Source: Hyphomicrobiales bacterium (GTDB taxonomy: Bacteria > Pseudomonadota > Alphaproteobacteria > Rhizobiales > Phreatobacteraceae). Taken from it: 64,000 nucleotides of DNA. Position 1 is the stretch's first letter. The number at the start of each line of letters is the position of its first letter. The stretch spans positions 87,669-151,668 of the forward strand of contig JAFKKV010000026.1 in NCBI GenBank assembly GCA_017304475.1, given 5' to 3'. The position numbers and the translations under genes were made by a program. Of the stretch, positions 26,411 through 36,436 are shown piece after piece. The notes under the pieces were generated by a model. The model was not told the origin of the DNA. It did not search any database and was given only the letters and a program-made list of their open reading frames with translations.

Positions 26411-28738
26411 ATGCCGAATGTGAGCAATGCCGCCGGAATGCCTGTAAGCGACGATAGAGGGCGTGGCGGCCTTGCCTGGCTGCTGCTCGCCGTCCTGGCG
26501 GTGGCCGGCGTGGCGGTCCTGTACGGGCCCTATCTCGACGAGCGCTGGTCGTTCGCGCCCTATGGCGACACGATTTATCTCACCGGCCCGCTGTTCTGCG
26601 ACATTTCAAGGACCGTCAAGGCCGGCGCGGCGCCGCTCATGAACTGGTCCACATTCGAGGCCATCGACTACAACCCGCACGTCGCCGGCTACTATCCCTT
26701 CTACCTTTTCCGATGGCTGACCTTCTGCTCGGCCACTGATGCCGCGCAAGCCGCCGACATCATCGCCGTCGCTCATATCGCCATTTTCCTGATCACGATG
26801 ACGCGGCTTTGCCGAGCGACCGGCGCCAGTCTTGCCGCCTCGGTGGTCGGAGCGGCAATCTGCGCGACATTCCCCAACACATTCGCGCTGGCGGTCTTTC
26901 CAACCTTCATCGCCGTCATGGCCTGGCTGCCGGTAGCACTCGAAGGCCTCGTGCGCCTCTTTTATCATCGTGGTCAAAGCCTGATCGGCGCTCTTCTTCT
27001 GGCGCTCGGGACTGGCGCCATGCTGACCGCGGGGCCGGGCACGAACCTGCTCTCGGCATTGATCCTGGCCGGCATGGCCATGGCTGCCGATACCGCCGTG
27101 CGCCAGTTCCGCGTCCCGGACCCGGCAGCGATCCGGTGGCTGGCCGGAGGGCTTGCCGTCGCCGCCGTTGTGACCTTCTTCCTGACATTGGCTTCAACCG
27201 TCCATCTGTTCAGCCATCTGGACGAGATCATCCGCTGGACCCGCAGCGGCCCGGTCATCGGTGCGTCGGGGACCGGCAATCCGCGAGAAATTCTGACCGA
27301 ACAGCTCGGCTGGCGGGACCTGGTTCAGCTGGTCGTGCCGGTCAATGCCGATTTTGCCGCGGGCAACTATTTTCTAGGCCCGGCTGCGATCGCCCTGGGC
27401 GTAGCCGGCGGCTGGCGGCGCTGGGCGTGGCCCGCAGTCAGGATCTTCTTCATCCTCGCGCTCATCTGCCTCTGCCTCGTATTCCTCTCGCCAAGCCGCG
27501 TTCTCCAGCTCTGGGCCTATATTCCCGGTTTGAGCCACACGCGCCATCTCAGCCTGCTGGCGACGCCACTGTGCGTGGCCGTCGCGCTGCTCTGCGCCCA
27601 TGGCCTCGATGTCGTCGCCGAGGGCCGCCGGCAGACGGGATGGCAGGCCTGCCTGCCCGCGTGGGGAGCGTCGGCCCTGCTGGGCCTGGCCGTGTCGTTG
27701 CCTCATCTGGTCGTCCTGCGCAGCGTGCATGCCGCATGGCTGATCACCTTCCTTGGTGGCGTCGCCGCGCTTTCCGCCGTCGCCGCGTTCCGGGCGAGGC
27801 CGCCCGCAGTGAGAGCCTGTGCGACGCTTGGCCTGCTCGCAGCCCACGGGTTGCTGGCCTTCGGATCCCTTCCCCGCGTCCCGGGCGTTCCAGCCGTGGT
27901 CAATTCGCCGACATGGCAGTCCATCGAGGCCGCGATCGAGCAGATACGAACGACCGATCCCGAGCCTGGCTGGATTGCCCTGCACCCGTCGATCAAGGAC
28001 GGCGACCTGACCTACATGACAGGCGGGTCGGCCGCGACCTATCGGGACCTGCCCACCTTCAGCCATTACACGTCGCCGCGCGTCTACTGGAAATTCGCTC
28101 ACGAGATATCGCTGGTCGGTGGCAGCCGTTTCGCCCCCTTTGGCGGAAAATACCTGCTCTCCGCCGAGCCACAGGATCCATCGGTCGGCGAACAGGTTTT
28201 TGCCTCGGGCGATATTCGGACCTATCGGCTGAAGGGAAGTCGCCCCGCGGTCGCTATGGTCTGCGCCGTGCCGGAGGACATCGATCCACTTCCGGCCAGT
28301 ACGGTCAGGGCGCCGCGCGGCCAGTTGCCCTTGTTGGCAGGCACGATCGCCGCGAAACTGGCAACGCTTCAGGATGGCCGGCACGATTGCGGCACCGCCG
28401 GAGAGCTGAAGGCGGCGCGCATCGACAGGGCAGCCAACGCCCTGCATTTTGCCGTCGAGGCAGGGCCACGTCGGCTCGCCGTGATCAACCTCCCGCCCTA
28501 CGCCGCCTGGAAGCTCGAACTGGGCGGCACCAGCATCCCGCTGTACAATCTGGGCGAGCGGCAGATCGTCGGCGTGATCCCGGCGAACCTGTCGGGCCGT
28601 GCAGAGCTGGTCTACCGGCCGGTGCTCTATGGGTGGCTGAAGTCCGTCACCGCGCTATCCTGGGTGGTCGGGATCGTCCTGTTCATCGGACTGGCCGTTC
28701 GATGGCGGCGGAGGAGCCGATTGGAGCGCGCCTGGTAG
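26411..28738 (+). CDS. large multi-pass membrane protein, YfhO/GT-C-like
   Basis: A 775-residue protein with roughly eleven to thirteen hydrophobic helices between residues 18 and 500 and one near the C-terminus (LSWVVGIVLFIGLAVRW), with a soluble domain of about 230 residues in between that should face the periplasm. The first outer loop has an acidic APYGDTIYLTGPLFCD, and DYNPHVAGYYPFYLF resembles the loop of YfhO-type and other GT-C glycosyltransferases. GT-C enzymes use polyprenyl-phosphate sugars on the outer face. In line with GtrA and the GtrB-like enzyme it would be the transferase of a Gtr system, but this rests on topology and neighbours, not on clear homology. Confidence 0.65.
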   Translation: MPNVSNAAGMPVSDDRGRGGLAWLLLAVLAVAGVAVLYGPYLDERWSFAPYGDTIYLTGPLFCDISRTVKAGAAPLMNWSTFEAIDYNPHVAGYYPFYLFRWLTFCSATDAAQAADIIAVAHIAIFLITMTRLCRATGASLAASVVGAAICATFPNTFALAVFPTFIAVMAWLPVALEGLVRLFYHRGQSLIGALLLALGTGAMLTAGPGTNLLSALILAGMAMAADTAVRQFRVPDPAAIRWLAGGLAVAAVVTFFLTLASTVHLFSHLDEIIRWTRSGPVIGASGTGNPREILTEQLGWRDLVQLVVPVNADFAAGNYFLGPAAIALGVAGGWRRWAWPAVRIFFILALICLCLVFLSPSRVLQLWAYIPGLSHTRHLSLLATPLCVAVALLCAHGLDVVAEGRRQTGWQACLPAWGASALLGLAVSLPHLVVLRSVHAAWLITFLGGVAALSAVAAFRARPPAVRACATLGLLAAHGLLAFGSLPRVPGVPAVVNSPTWQSIEAAIEQIRTTDPEPGWIALHPSIKDGDLTYMTGGSAATYRDLPTFSHYTSPRVYWKFAHEISLVGGSRFAPFGGKYLLSAEPQDPSVGEQVFASGDIRTYRLKGSRPAVAMVCAVPEDIDPLPASTVRAPRGQLPLLAGTIAAKLATLQDGRHDCGTAGELKAARIDRAANALHFAVEAGPRRLAVINLPPYAAWKLELGGTSIPLYNLGERQIVGVIPANLSGRAELVYRPVLYGWLKSVTALSWVVGIVLFIGLAVRWRRRSRLERAW

Positions 28739-29077
28739 CGTCGGGCGATCTGCGCGCGAGCCATGCATGGACGGTGATACCCTTGTGTCCAAGGCCATGA
28801 CGTTGGACGCCTTGATCCAGATTGAATATAGGACTTGCACTTCACGCGAACCTGCAGGGATGCGGCTGCGGCTCTTGCGGACGCCTGCGCCGGCGATCCC
28901 GGAGCTGCGGCCTCCGGCACTGTCTCAGGCCCCGGGCCGAGCGGATGCCGGGAAGTTCGTTGCAGCGAACGGGCCACCGTGGCCTGGTCGGGCTCGCCAA
29001 CATGCGGGTCCGTCTCGGGCGAGCGGCTTGAACGCCGGTCACTATCGCAGTCGCATGGACATGCCGAAGAGTTTGGA
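28739..29077. other. 339-bp gap before the trifunctional gene
   Basis: The plus strand stays open upstream of 29078 (from 28835), but the predicted peptide is rich in Ala, Gly, Ser, Arg and Cys and lacks family features, so I treat the stretch as a leader or promoter region. Nothing else is seen. Confidence 0.45.
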
Positions 29078-32000
29078 ATGAGTGAAGTCTTCAACCGGGA
29101 ATATTCAAGGACCCCCCTGGAATTCAGCGGAGAAAGGCTGACATCTGCCGTCGTCGGCGGCGTCGTCATCGAGCATTACCATCGCTATTTCCTGGCGCGT
29201 GACTTCTGTTCCGGGCGCGACGTGCTCGACATCGCCGCAGGCGAAGGCTACGGCTCGGCCCTGCTGGCGCAGGTCGCGAACTCGGTCATCGGCGTCGAGA
29301 TCGATGCCGCCGCCGTCGAAGCGGCACGGCGCGACTTTCCGCGGTCCAATCTGCGCTTTGTCCAGGGGGACGCGCGTGCCATTCCCATGGCCGACGCGAG
29401 CGTCGATGTCGCGGTCTCATTCGAGACCTATGAGCACATTGCCGCGCAGGAGACCTTTCTCAAGGAACTGCGTCGTGTTCTTCGCCCCGGTGGCGTCTTG
29501 ATCATCAGCACGCCCGACCGTGACCTCTATTCGGCCGCAGCCGCCTCGCCGAACCCTCATCACGTCCGCGAGGCGAGTGAAGAAGAGTTCGTCACCGCGC
29601 TGGCGGCGAACTTCGTGCATGTTCGGCTTGCACGGCAACGGGTTGTCGTCGGATCCTTCATCGAGACGGGCAGGACCGAGGCTGCCACCAGGCATTTCGA
29701 GGCGCAGGGACGCGACCTCGTGCAATCGGCGAACGGCATTTCCCGCGCGCCCTACCTCATCGTCTTCGCGTCGGACCACCCGCTGCCGGCCCTGCCAAAC
29801 AGCCTCTATATCGAGCACAGTGACGTCGATCACCATATCGAGCGTGGCGAGGGTGACGCAGCGACGCTGGTCTTGCGCGCAACGGTCGGGAAACAAGAGC
29901 AGGAGCTGGAGAACGCAAAAAAGGCGCTCGACGACCTCGCCCGCGCGCCGCGGACGCGGATCAATGAACTCGAAGTGCAGCTCGCCGCGACCCTGTCGGC
30001 ATTCGCCGGCGCCCAGGGCGAACTCGAGCGGCTGACCCGGTCCGTCAGTTGGCGTGTATCGGCGCCCTTGCGGCACATTGCGACACGCTTTCCGGGCCTC
30101 GGCCGGCGGTTACGGCAGGTCGGCAAGGTTCTCTATTGGGCCGCGAGCGGGCAGCTCGTCCAGCGCATCAAGGCGTCCCTCGCCTATCGTTATGCGCCGC
30201 GAACCCCGGACATGGCGGTGCCGGCGAGCTCGCGTGAAGGCGTCTCGACCAGCGGGCTGCCGACTTTCCTGGAAACCTATCTGGGCGAACGTTGGCCGGA
30301 TCAGTCACTGGAGACGGTCAGGCATTCCTATCGCTTCGTCGCGGAGCGTGAAAACGGCGTCATCGATGCCGCCGCGCTGTCGGCCGACGACGTCGCTGCC
30401 TTGCTGACGCGACTTCGGCAATTGACATCGATGGGCAAGGACGCGCCCCGCCCTTCTGTCTCGATCATCATTCCCGTCCACAACGCGCTCGCCTATACGC
30501 TGGCTTGCCTGCTGAGCCTTCTCGATCAGCCAGCGGCGAACAGCTTCGAAGTCCTGATTGCCGATGATGCATCGACCGACGCGACGGCAACGGCAATTTC
30601 CTCGCTCGGTGGAAAGGTCCGGCTGATCCGGCACAAGCGGAATCTCGGTTTCGTTCGAAACTGCAATGCCGCTGCCGCGAGCGCCCGCGGCGATATCCTC
30701 GTCTTTCTCAACAACGATACGATCGTTCTGCCCGGTTGGCTCGATGCCCTTGTGGCACCGCTGAACGAGACCCCCGAAATCGGTCTGACCTGCTCGAAAC
30801 TTCTCAACGCCGATGGCACGCTCCAGGAGGCAGGGGGCGTGTTCTGGCAAGATGGCAGCGCATGGAACTATGGGCGCGGCGCTGACCCGCGCGCCTATCT
30901 CTTCAATTTCGTCCGGGATACCGACTACGGCTCGGGTGCCGCCATCGCCGTGCGATCGGTAGCCTGGGCCAGCGTCGGGGGGTTCGACGATCGTTTTTCA
31001 CCAGCCTATTGCGAGGATGCCGATCTCGCTTTCGGTCTGCGCGCCAAGGGCTATCGCACGATCTACGTTCCGACGGCCGAAATCATCCATCATGAGGGCG
31101 TGAGCCACGGACGTGACGAAGCAAGTGGGATCAAGGCGTATCAGGTCGAAAACCTGAAGAAATTCTCCGAGAAATGGGCCGATACGCTCCGGTCGCACAG
31201 CCCGAAGGGCCAACGCGTCGCCATGGCCGCGGCACGGTCGCGCTTCAAGCCGCGGATATTGGTGATCGATCACTATGTTCCGCAATGGGACCGCGATGCC
31301 GGTTCACGCGCGGTGGACGGATATCTGCGTTTCCTGGTGGCGAACGGTTTCCATGTCACCTTCTGGCCGGACAACCGGGCGCGCGATGCGCGATACGGGC
31401 CAGTCTATCAAGACCTGGGCATCGAAGTCGTCTACGCTTGGCCGGCACAGCTGCAATTTCGAGACTGGATCGCCGACCGCGGGGCAGATTTCGACTACGT
31501 GCTGGTCAGCCGCCCTCACGTCGCGATGAACGTGCTGAACGACCTCAAGGATCACACTCGCGCCAAGTTGATGCTGCTCGGTGTGGATCTCCATGGCGCG
31601 CGCCTGCGCATGGAGCGGGACTTCAATCACTCCCCGGATCTCGATCGCGAGATCGAAGCCGCGGAGACGATGGAAGCCACCGCCTGGGGCGCGGTCGACG
31701 CGATCTACTATCCTTCGCGGGAGGAGGCCGAGCAGGTCGCGGCAAGGGGCGTCGCGGTGCCGGTGCGGGCGCTGCCGCTCTTCCAGTTCGACGAAAGCGA
31801 TATAGTTCCACTCGATAACGTTTCAGCACTGAGACGCCCCGGGCAACCCCATGTGATGTTTGTCGGCGGCTTCAGGCACCGGCCCAATGTCGACGGCATT
31901 CTCTGGTTCTGTCGTGACGTCTGGCCATTGGTGAGGGATCGCTTTCCCGCGGCTCGTCTCACGATCGCCGGCGCCGAGCCGCCTCTGGCCGTCACCCAGT

Positions 32001-32494
32001 TGGCCGGCGATGCGATCTCGGTGACCGGCTATATCAGCGATGCAGACCTTCATGCGCTCTATCGATCCTCCGACGTCGTCGTCGCGCCACTCCGGTTCGG
32101 GGCCGGCGTGAAGGGCAAGGTTCTCGAGGCGCTGCGCCAGGGACTGCCGCTCGTCCTGACCTCCGTCGCGGCGCAGGGCATCGAGGACGTCGCCCAGGCC
32201 GGTATCATGGCGGATGACGCCGCGGCCTTTGCCCGCGGCGTCATCGAGCTGCTGCAACCGGGTGAGCACCGCATGACAGGCGCGCTCAGGGGCCAAGCAC
32301 TGATCAGGCGACACTATTCGGTCGAAGCGCTCCGATCCGTCTTCGCGCTCGACATGCCCGAACTGGCACGGCACGGGTCTCGCGCCATGTCTGGCGAGAA
32401 CCGCATCCCTTCAGGGTCAACGACGGCTCGCCCCGACTTCGCCGGCGCCGCGCCGAACAACGGGTCCCGCGATCAAACCAGGAGCCGGCCGTGA
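29078..32494 (+). CDS. trifunctional glycan enzyme: methyltransferase - GT2 - GT4 fusion
   Basis: A 1138-residue protein. Residues 1-180 form a SAM methyltransferase (VLDIAAGEGYGSALLAQ, VAVSFETYEHIAAQETFL, LRRVLRPGGVLII). About 260-340 is a predicted coiled coil (QEQELENAKKALDDLA and INELEVQLAATLSAF) ending in the SVSWRVSAPLRH motif common in large glycan enzymes. About 460-690 is a GT2 domain (VSIIIPVHNALAYTLAC, IADDASTDATATA, ILVFLNNDTIVLPGW, CEDADLAFGLRAKGY). About 725-1115 is a GT4 domain (ILVIDHYVPQWDRDAGSRA, VMFVGGFRHRPNVDGILWF, VVVAPLRFGAGVKGKVLEAL). The start at 29078 begins MSEVFNREYSR, typical of the methyltransferase family. It overlaps the next methyltransferase by 4 bp. It would extend and methylate a glycan on one chain. 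Confidence 0.88.
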   Translation: MSEVFNREYSRTPLEFSGERLTSAVVGGVVIEHYHRYFLARDFCSGRDVLDIAAGEGYGSALLAQVANSVIGVEIDAAAVEAARRDFPRSNLRFVQGDARAIPMADASVDVAVSFETYEHIAAQETFLKELRRVLRPGGVLIISTPDRDLYSAAAASPNPHHVREASEEEFVTALAANFVHVRLARQRVVVGSFIETGRTEAATRHFEAQGRDLVQSANGISRAPYLIVFASDHPLPALPNSLYIEHSDVDHHIERGEGDAATLVLRATVGKQEQELENAKKALDDLARAPRTRINELEVQLAATLSAFAGAQGELERLTRSVSWRVSAPLRHIATRFPGLGRRLRQVGKVLYWAASGQLVQRIKASLAYRYAPRTPDMAVPASSREGVSTSGLPTFLETYLGERWPDQSLETVRHSYRFVAERENGVIDAAALSADDVAALLTRLRQLTSMGKDAPRPSVSIIIPVHNALAYTLACLLSLLDQPAANSFEVLIADDASTDATATAISSLGGKVRLIRHKRNLGFVRNCNAAAASARGDILVFLNNDTIVLPGWLDALVAPLNETPEIGLTCSKLLNADGTLQEAGGVFWQDGSAWNYGRGADPRAYLFNFVRDTDYGSGAAIAVRSVAWASVGGFDDRFSPAYCEDADLAFGLRAKGYRTIYVPTAEIIHHEGVSHGRDEASGIKAYQVENLKKFSEKWADTLRSHSPKGQRVAMAAARSRFKPRILVIDHYVPQWDRDAGSRAVDGYLRFLVANGFHVTFWPDNRARDARYGPVYQDLGIEVVYAWPAQLQFRDWIADRGADFDYVLVSRPHVAMNVLNDLKDHTRAKLMLLGVDLHGARLRMERDFNHSPDLDREIEAAETMEATAWGAVDAIYYPSREEAEQVAARGVAVPVRALPLFQFDESDIVPLDNVSALRRPGQPHVMFVGGFRHRPNVDGILWFCRDVWPLVRDRFPAARLTIAGAEPPLAVTQLAGDAISVTGYISDADLHALYRSSDVVVAPLRFGAGVKGKVLEALRQGLPLVLTSVAAQGIEDVAQAGIMADDAAAFARGVIELLQPGEHRMTGALRGQALIRRHYSVEALRSVFALDMPELARHGSRAMSGENRIPSGSTTARPDFAGAAPNNGSRDQTRSRP

Positions 32495-33243
32495 ACGACA
32501 AAGCCGATGATTTGCGCCGCGTTCGCCAACGCAAATGGTTCTATGAGTTCGACCTGCCGGACGGATCGCGTACGGATTCCGATCTCCCGGCCGAGGTCCG
32601 CCACATCCATTCGTCGCGGATCGACAAACTGCGTCATGTAATCGCCCGGTACGTCGATCCCGCCGAGCGGTCATCGGCCTTGGATCTGGCTTCGCACGAG
32701 GGCTATTTTTCGGTCGAGCTGAGCAGGCATTTCGCCTCCGTCCGCGGCCTCGAGCTTCGCGACGACAGTATCGAGGCCGCTCGGCTCATTACCAGGGCTC
32801 TCGACATATCGAATGTCGTCTATGAGCAGGCGGATCTGACCACGCTTTCCTTCGACGAGAGACTCAAGGCCGATTTCGTTCTTGTCTATGGGCTTCTCTA
32901 CCACCTCGAGAATCCGATCCAGGTCATTCGGTTGGCATCGGCGTTGGCCCGCACGCACATCCTCATCGAAACGCAAGTCTTTCCCTATGACATCTCCGGT
33001 CGCTTGGAGGACGGGAATTACCGATGGCAAAGGGAGGTTCAGGGGGTCTTCAGCCTTTCCGCCGACTACGCCGACAGAAGGGAAGGAGGTTCGACCGACA
33101 TCGCCCTGGTTCCTTCGTTGAATGCGCTCGTCTTTTTGCTCCGGCATTTCGGCTTTGGGACGATCGAGGTCGTCCCCTCGGACGAACGCGACTATGAGCA
33201 GTTCTACAGAAGGTCGAGAGTGGTGCTCTACGCACGCAGGTAG
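32491..33243 (+). CDS. SAM-dependent methyltransferase, CmoB/DUF1698-like
   Basis: A 250-residue protein. RQRKWFYEFDLPDGSRT near the start and LDLASHEGYFSVELSRH near residue 68 (motif I with Ser-His-Glu instead of Gly-x-Gly) are typical of the DUF1698-like group; FVLVYGLLYHLENPIQVIR near 130 matches the motif after the SAM site. GTG start, overlapping the trifunctional gene by 4 bp. It probably methylates a sugar in the same product. A tRNA-modifying role as for CmoB is unlikely here because of length and neighbours. Confidence 0.8.
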   Translation: MNDKADDLRRVRQRKWFYEFDLPDGSRTDSDLPAEVRHIHSSRIDKLRHVIARYVDPAERSSALDLASHEGYFSVELSRHFASVRGLELRDDSIEAARLITRALDISNVVYEQADLTTLSFDERLKADFVLVYGLLYHLENPIQVIRLASALARTHILIETQVFPYDISGRLEDGNYRWQREVQGVFSLSADYADRREGGSTDIALVPSLNALVFLLRHFGFGTIEVVPSDERDYEQFYRRSRVVLYARR

Positions 33244-33268
33244 CGTTGGCGCGGATACTTTCGCTCGA

Positions 33269-34297
33269 TCAGACCAGATCTTTCGGAATTTCACCCAGAT
33301 TGCCTGCCAATCCATCCCGGATGGCGTGGCGGGCCAGTCGCAAGCCCTGGAAATGCCGCCGTGGTGAACCGAGCAAGAGCACGATCTGACCGGCCAGGCG
33401 CAGTGCGAAGTTGAGGCGCCACCGCCTCGGTATGTGACATTGACGCAGCGTCGTGACGGCGTTGCGGATATAATAATAGGTGCGGCTCGGAGGCTGGCGC
33501 AGGATTTGGGGAGTCCACCAGGCACCGCTCCGTCCCCAGCGATGCACCATGGTCAAATGCTCGGCGATGTACACCCCATATCCGCGGCTCCACGCGCGGA
33601 AGCACCATTCGATATCGATCCCGTCTATGAAATAGTCCGCACGAAATGGCCCGACCCGCTTCCAGCCGTCGATCTCGATGAGCGAGCCCGATGTCGGCAG
33701 GAAGTTGACCGGTCGGGATCCATTGCTGGCCGGGCCGCGCGGTTCGACGGCCGGGATGAGGAAGTGCTCGCCTCGGGGCGCGGCCATGCGAGGGCCGAGC
33801 GCGACTGCACCCGTTGGCAGTCCAGCAAAAAGTGCAACGAGATCCCGGGCCAATCCCGGCTGCGGCACGCTGTCCTGATCGAAAAGCAGGATAAACGGGA
33901 ACTTGGCCTCATCTGCCGCCTCGACGAGCGCATTCAATCCATGTCCCAGGCCGAGATTGATCGGCGATCGGATCACGGTCGCGCGCGATTGGCCGAGCCT
34001 GGCCTCGCTTGCCTCGTCCAGAGCGCCGTTGACGAAAACGAACAGGGCAAGATCGTCATCCTCCAAAGGCCGCAGCAGGCCGTCGAGGATCGCTGCGCCC
34101 GGGTTGTGGAGGACAGTTGCGGCGGCAAGCTTGGGTGCCCGCTTGCTGCCATCGCGATTTGCCTCCTGCCGGCTTTGCGCGGGCGGTTCGGGCCCGAGAG
34201 GCGGAATGTGACCGTTAGACGCATGCGTCGGCATCAGGCTCGCGTCGCCTGGGGGAAGCCCATTGCGGTGCGTCGGCTCGTTCGATCGGGAGGTCAT
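33269..34297 (-). CDS. family 2 glycosyltransferase, rhamnosyltransferase-like
   Basis: About 342 residues from the ATG at 34297; the first 60 are Pro/Arg-rich and may not all be translated (an ATG at 34234 region is another option). The GT-A domain shows KLAAATVLHNPGAAIL, INLGLGHGLNALVEAA, FILLFDQDSVPQPGL (the FDQDS motif of WbbL/RfbN-type rhamnosyltransferases), and PVNFLPTSGSLIEI and FIDGIDIEWCFRAWSRGY. The C-terminus is basic and amphipathic, likely membrane-associated. It is convergent with the methyltransferase at 33243 and its donor may be a rhamnose nucleotide. Confidence 0.85.
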   Translation of the reverse strand: MTSRSNEPTHRNGLPPGDASLMPTHASNGHIPPLGPEPPAQSRQEANRDGSKRAPKLAAATVLHNPGAAILDGLLRPLEDDDLALFVFVNGALDEASEARLGQSRATVIRSPINLGLGHGLNALVEAADEAKFPFILLFDQDSVPQPGLARDLVALFAGLPTGAVALGPRMAAPRGEHFLIPAVEPRGPASNGSRPVNFLPTSGSLIEIDGWKRVGPFRADYFIDGIDIEWCFRAWSRGYGVYIAEHLTMVHRWGRSGAWWTPQILRQPPSRTYYYIRNAVTTLRQCHIPRRWRLNFALRLAGQIVLLLGSPRRHFQGLRLARHAIRDGLAGNLGEIPKDLV

Positions 34298-35077
34298 GAC
34301 GGGCGGGCGACGACATGGCGGGCGCTGAACCGGCAAGTGACGCCCGAAAGAAACAGGGCAGAGAGGGAAGCATTCACCTTGCCGACGCCGCCGCGTCGTT
34401 CAAGGCATTCGGGATGACTCAAAAGGCGATTCAAAAATCCGTGGCTGCGAAGACTCCGCCGGCCGGGCGGCGGCGCTTCGCACTGCAATAAGAATGGCAT
34501 TGACGACCCTGCTCTATGAAAGCCTTCAGCTTCGCTGTCGGCACGCTCGGCGCGGGTTCTGCCAAGAACACCGCGCCAGAAAATGCGGGCACACCCCCGC
34601 AATAATCCTTCCTGATGCCAAAAGCGGGCGAAATGGATGGCTTCGAGCCGGCTAAAAACCGGTCTAAGAAACACGAGCCAAAATAGGCCGGTCCGACATC
34701 CACGCAACCCTAAAGTTCACAACCCACATGACCTATGCATGCTGATGGCCGAAACAACGGAGGTAACTCGGCGCGTTCGACCGCTGGCGTGAATGCAAAA
34801 GCCCGCGCGTCGGGATCCTGCGGCGAGAGCGCGCACCGCCGATGATGGGTACGCCCGGGCGAAGCCGCGCGGCTATGCCGGCGATGCCTGCTGAACGCTC
34901 GAACCTCACCCTGGTGCGGGACGGCCCCTGCCTGAAGAGCGACAGCTGCGGCGGCGCGACCCGCTGCTCACGTATGCCGCGTTGACCAGTTGGTGTGTGG
35001 TGAGGCCGGCCGCGACGCCCGCCGCAATTGCCCAGGGTTCCCCCCAGACGGGTACCGATGCCACGGCTTCAGCGGCG
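34298..35077. other. 780-bp region without a supported gene
   Basis: It separates two minus-strand glycosyltransferase genes. Open frames exist on the minus strand at 34431-34703 (90 residues, with several Phe and Cys) but match nothing I know, and none has a convincing ribosome site. GC content drops between 34440 and 34760. It may be decayed coding sequence plus the promoter of the gene at 34297. Confidence 0.4.
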
Positions 35078-36436
35078 TCATGGGCCACCTCTGTCACGAA
35101 TGGCCTGGATGCGCGCGCTAACGATTTGCGCGACGGAGGAGCGGCTGTAGCGCTGGCGGACGAAAGCTTGCCCTTTGGCTGCCTTGCGCGCCGCAGCTTG
35201 ATCATCGGTCAGGACAGCGCGCATCGCTGCCACAGCCGCGTCGACATCCGGTTCCGCCCAGACCTGCCCTTCCGGATAAAGATACTCGCGGCTCTGGACC
35301 GGCCTCAAACGATAGGGAATCGGATAGCCGGTATCGTCGGAAAGGAAATCGGTGCTCCCGGAAAAATCGGTCCCGATGACCGGCTTGCCGGCCAATATCG
35401 CTTCGACCATGCCAAGCCCGAAGCCTTCCGATCGGTGTAGCGAGACATAACAATTGCACGCCGAAACCAGCGAAAATATCTCCTGCTGCGTCATCGTTCT
35501 GTCGATCACGACAATCCGCGGATCCTTGCGAGCGGCGCTGGCGATGACCGCCCTCATTTCGGCGAAATGGCCCTGCGCGCCCGTAGACTTGATGATCAAC
35601 CCCACCCGCTGGTCACCACGCGGAAACGCCGCCTGAAAGGCGCGCAATACGGCCAGGGGGTTCTTTCGTGCGGGGAAGGAAAAATAGTCGAAAGTGAACA
35701 GGAAATAGAAAACTCCGTCGTTCAGACCCAGCGCGGAACGCGGGAGCAACGACTGATCTCCATCCTCCACGGCTGGCGGTACGATCAGGATGGGGCGTGA
35801 GAAAATGGGCCGAAATGCATCGGCCACGAAAGCATTGGGCGCCCAGATTTCGTCAATTGCCGCGAGATGGGGGCGCCATTGCTCCGGAGCTGTCGGCAAC
35901 TCCCAATAGGTGCGCAAGATATTGTAGCCGCTCTCGATCCGTACGTCGCCGAGATGATCAAGGAGGATCGGCAGCTGATCGACCGCCGTCTCGATCAGGT
36001 TGAACTCATAGGGGCGACCCAGGTCGTAGCGCTCGGGCCGGAACGGTCCCAGATAACGCGACTCCACATTCACATTGTACGGAAAGATCGCGAAAGGCAG
36101 ATCGGTCATCGCGGCCGAATCGATCAAGCCCCTCAGCGACACACCCAATCCAAGCGCAGCTTCGACATAGCCGACGAACAAGATGCCCGGTTCGACCGAG
36201 GCGGTTGGCAAGAGGATCGAAGCGCCCGGAGGCCTGTTCGGGTTGCGCGCTGAACGAATTCGCCCAATCGTCGCGCCAAGCCGAAACCTGAGTGGCAAAA
36301 AAAACCGAAGAGCCAGCACTTTGGCAGCGGTGGCCGCACCCTCGTGCCTGGCGATGTCACGGAGGTCTCCATAGACGCATTTCAGCCGAGCAACCGCCCG
36401 GCTTCTCCACGCCATCTTCGACTCGACCGGTTTCAT
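35078..36436 (-). CDS. family 4 glycosyltransferase
   Basis: About 452 residues from the ATG at 36436. The N-terminal half opens FVGYVEAALGLGVSLRGLI near residue 90; the donor-binding half shows FYFLFTFDYFSFPARKNPLAVL, VGLIIKSTGAQGHF, and CNCYVSLHRSEGFGLGMVEAI, where the E-x7-E type element binds nucleotide. The frame stays open to 36682, which would overlap the ATPase gene, but that extra 82 residues are Arg-rich and low in family signal. Transcribed with the ABC exporter genes to its right, so it is probably the next gene of the export operon. Confidence 0.85.
   Translation of the reverse strand: MKPVESKMAWRSRAVARLKCVYGDLRDIARHEGAATAAKVLALRFFLPLRFRLGATIGRIRSARNPNRPPGASILLPTASVEPGILFVGYVEAALGLGVSLRGLIDSAAMTDLPFAIFPYNVNVESRYLGPFRPERYDLGRPYEFNLIETAVDQLPILLDHLGDVRIESGYNILRTYWELPTAPEQWRPHLAAIDEIWAPNAFVADAFRPIFSRPILIVPPAVEDGDQSLLPRSALGLNDGVFYFLFTFDYFSFPARKNPLAVLRAFQAAFPRGDQRVGLIIKSTGAQGHFAEMRAVIASAARKDPRIVVIDRTMTQQEIFSLVSACNCYVSLHRSEGFGLGMVEAILAGKPVIGTDFSGSTDFLSDDTGYPIPYRLRPVQSREYLYPEGQVWAEPDVDAAVAAMRAVLTDDQAAARKAAKGQAFVRQRYSRSSVAQIVSARIQAIRDRGGP

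Noticed and set aside
28835..29077. N-terminal extension of the trifunctional protein
   Set aside because: The extra 81 residues are low-complexity and the methyltransferase family begins at the 29078 ATG.
34431..34703. 90-codon minus-strand frame
   Set aside because: No ribosome site and no recognisable family; treated as unassigned sequence.
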